Source: Saccharicrinis sp963677345
GTDB lineage: Bacteria > Bacteroidota > Bacteroidia > Bacteroidales > Marinilabiliaceae
Length of the DNA: 64,000 nt
Direction of reading: 5' to 3'
Assembly: GCA_963677345.2 (NCBI GenBank)
Contig: CAXXLC010000024.1
Coordinates: 40,953 to 104,952 of the forward strand
Every line of letters begins with the position of its first letter. Position 1 is the first letter of the stretch. A program made the position numbers and the translations under genes. Positions 62,675 through 64,000 of this stretch are shown here, piece after piece. Below the pieces are notes generated by a model. That model searched no databases. It was not told the DNA's origin and saw only the letters and a list, made by a program, of their open reading frames with translations.

Positions 62675-62866
62675 TTAATTACATAAATCTGTAGCATACT
62701 GCAAGCCTAGTTTGTTGGCTTCATCTGAATTGGCAACTATTGCAGATAAATGATAGGTGTTACCATTACCACATTTAATAATTATTTGCGTCTCGTATTG
62801 AGCAAACATAGGAAACGTTAAAAAATACACACAAACAAATAATAAAATCTTTCTAATAATTATAAT
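62675..62866 (-). CDS. candidate small secreted peptide without canonical start
   Basis: The minus frame reads RKILLFVCVYFLTFPMFAQ (signal-peptide-like, ending at an AQ cleavage site). A mature part follows, YETQIIIKCGNGNTYHLSAI and VANSDEANKLGLQYATDLCN, with two cysteines. No ATG, GTG or TTG precedes the signal in frame: codons are ATT/ATA up to a stop. It may use an ATT start, or the start may be lost. It lies just upstream of the GLPGLI gene on the same strand. Confidence 0.4.
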   Translation of the reverse strand: MIIIRKILLFVCVYFLTFPMFAQYETQIIIKCGNGNTYHLSAIVANSDEANKLGLQYATDLCN

Positions 62867-62870
62867 ATAT

Positions 62871-63106
62871 AATTTAATAGGTTAAAATTCAATTTTACAT
62901 TTTTTCCGCAACATTGCAAAAAAAAATAGCGTGACAAAAGTGTGACAAATTCTAATGTAGTGAATATTAATGAAGTATTGTTGGTTGTTTTGGTAAAAAA
63001 CAAAGTGGAATAAAAGTATGAATAGCAATTTGCATAAGGCGTTTTGGTATTAAAGTATCCGGAGAGCAAGGAATCTTAGATGATTATAGACTAATAGGTT
63101 TATATC
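62871..63106. other. intergenic stretch before the sigma-54 activator end
   Basis: No gene seen. GTGACAAA occurs twice in close succession (62932-62947). No terminator is obvious. Confidence 0.35.
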
Positions 63107-64000
63107 TTACAAATCTATTCCGTATTTATAAATCTTATTGTACAAGGTTTTTCTATCAATGCCTAAAATACGTGCAGTTTTAGCTTTGTTGTATTTTGTT
63201 TTTTCTAAAGTATCCAATATTATTTCTTTCTCCGACTTCTCTTTGATATCTTTCAATTGAACAGGAGTAACTGTTCCCTTATTTTTATGAGGATGTTGAA
63301 TTTCGTTTGGTAAATTACTAACTGTAATTTCATTATCCTTGCATAAAAGTACTGCTCTTCTGATAACGTTCCGTAGCTCTCGTAAATTACCGGGCCATTC
63401 ATAATTCTGGAAGATATCTTTTACGGTGCTGCTGATTACAATGTTTTGTTTGTTAAATTCCTGCAAAGCAAAATTTAAAAACTTGTAGCCGTAAAATAAA
63501 ATATCCTCTTTGCGCTCTCTTAATGGAAGTATTTGAATTGAAAACTCATTGAGTCTGTGGTATAGATCTTCTCTGAATTTTCCACTAAATGAAGTGTCTC
63601 TTAAATTTTCATTTGTTGCAGCTATTATTCTGCAAGAGATAGGGTATTCTTCGTTGGCACCAAGGCGTCGGGCTTTGCGTTCCTGGATAGCTCGTAATAA
63701 TTTTACTTGAACGTCGTAACTTAGATTTCCTATTTCGTCCAGAAAAATTGTTCCGTTTTTTACCATTTCAAAATGACCCGCCTTATCTTCCAAAGCTCCG
63801 GTAAATGCACCTTTTTTATGTCCGAATAACTCACTTGAAGCAATGTCGGTATGTAATGCACCACAATCAACGGCTACAAAAGGTTCCTGATTTCGGTTGC
63901 TCAATTCATGTATTCGTTGAGCTACGTATTCTTTTCCAACGCCACTTTCTCCTAAAATTAATACCGAAAGTTCAGTAGGTGCAATTAATTCTATTTGTTG
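63107..64000 (-). CDS. sigma-54-dependent transcriptional activator, N-terminus beyond window
   Basis: An AAA+ enhancer-binding protein that remodels the sigma-54 promoter complex. The visible part has Walker A LGESGVGKEYVAQ (near 63950), the sigma-54 contact loop HKKGAFTGALEDKAG, Walker B-like GTIFLDEIGNLSYDVQ, sensor II region WPGNLRELRNVIRRA, and a C-terminal Fis-type HTH (AKTARILGIDRKTLYNKIY). A receiver domain probably precedes it, as in NtrC-type regulators, but is outside the window. A link to the hybrid kinase nearby is possible but not shown. Confidence 0.93.
   Translation of the reverse strand, partial: QQIELIAPTELSVLILGESGVGKEYVAQRIHELSNRNQEPFVAVDCGALHTDIASSELFGHKKGAFTGALEDKAGHFEMVKNGTIFLDEIGNLSYDVQVKLLRAIQERKARRLGANEEYPISCRIIAATNENLRDTSFSGKFREDLYHRLNEFSIQILPLRERKEDILFYGYKFLNFALQEFNKQNIVISSTVKDIFQNYEWPGNLRELRNVIRRAVLLCKDNEITVSNLPNEIQHPHKNKGTVTPVQLKDIKEKSEKEIILDTLEKTKYNKAKTARILGIDRKTLYNKIYKYGIDL

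Noticed and set aside
1..64000. tRNA or rRNA genes
   Set aside because: I looked in the intergenic regions for T-loop and acceptor patterns and saw none convincing. A tRNAscan or covariance-model run would be decisive.

Overview
The window is low-GC chromosomal DNA of a Bacteroidota bacterium, most likely a marine Bacteroidales/Marinilabiliales-type organism; I do not assign a genus. The evidence is the set of Bacteroidota-restricted families (DUF3098, DUF4290, DUF4924, DUF6089, GldD/GldE, GLPGLI, a 30-residue COX24-like protein, a type IX gliding C-terminal sorting domain), repeated TAnnTTTG promoter boxes and the lack of Shine-Dalgarno sequences.

Layout. 1-3708 (minus): ftsX, DUF3098, uppP, truB, queA, a conserved envelope/tRNA-modification cluster cut by the left edge. 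3985-12998: an orphan HExxH protein, then a family array of three secreted TonB-C-terminal-like proteins and two PAS-LuxR regulators. The array is split by a 4-kb accessory insert holding two deleted group II intron-like copies that bracket a GNAT/small-protein toxin-antitoxin-like pair, a cluster of hairpins, and a stretch of helically phased sequence. 13284-46861 is core genome: pcrA-type helicase, DUF4290-murA, two TlpA-like thioredoxins, grpE-dnaJ, kbl, the BamA assembly cluster (DUF6089, uppS, bamA, three ompH/skp), murI, manA, engB, prs, rplY, pth, an S4 protein, rng, HU, mutY, ssb, gldE, gldD, a phosphopantetheinyl transferase, a GGGP-synthase homologue, a PafA-like protein lacking its metal-ligand motifs, DUF190 and an EF-G2-type factor.

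46934-48169 is a type IX secreted PKD protein. 48404-54270 is the most unusual region: four tandem units, each made of a conserved left arm, cargo and a conserved right arm. The arms contain hairpins and start fragments of a RAYT/IS200-like transposase. The cargo is two truncated tyrosine recombinases plus four different toxin-antitoxin modules in successive stages of decay (intact, intact, nonsense-broken toxin, decapitated and frameshifted toxin), followed by 10.5/21-bp phased repeats. 54375-64000 holds a YwbE-like protein, a decayed dus pseudogene, acylphosphatase, a frameshifted hybrid histidine kinase, an outer-membrane receptor-like protein with a GLPGLI partner, a small secreted peptide candidate, and a sigma-54 activator cut by the right edge.

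The core genes serve envelope assembly (UppS/UppP lipid carrier, MurA/MurI peptidoglycan precursors, BamA/OmpH outer membrane), translation (RplY, Pth, EF-G2, TruB, QueA) and gliding/type IX secretion (GldD, GldE, gliding C-terminal domain). The accessory stretches look like landing zones for repeat-borne addiction modules.
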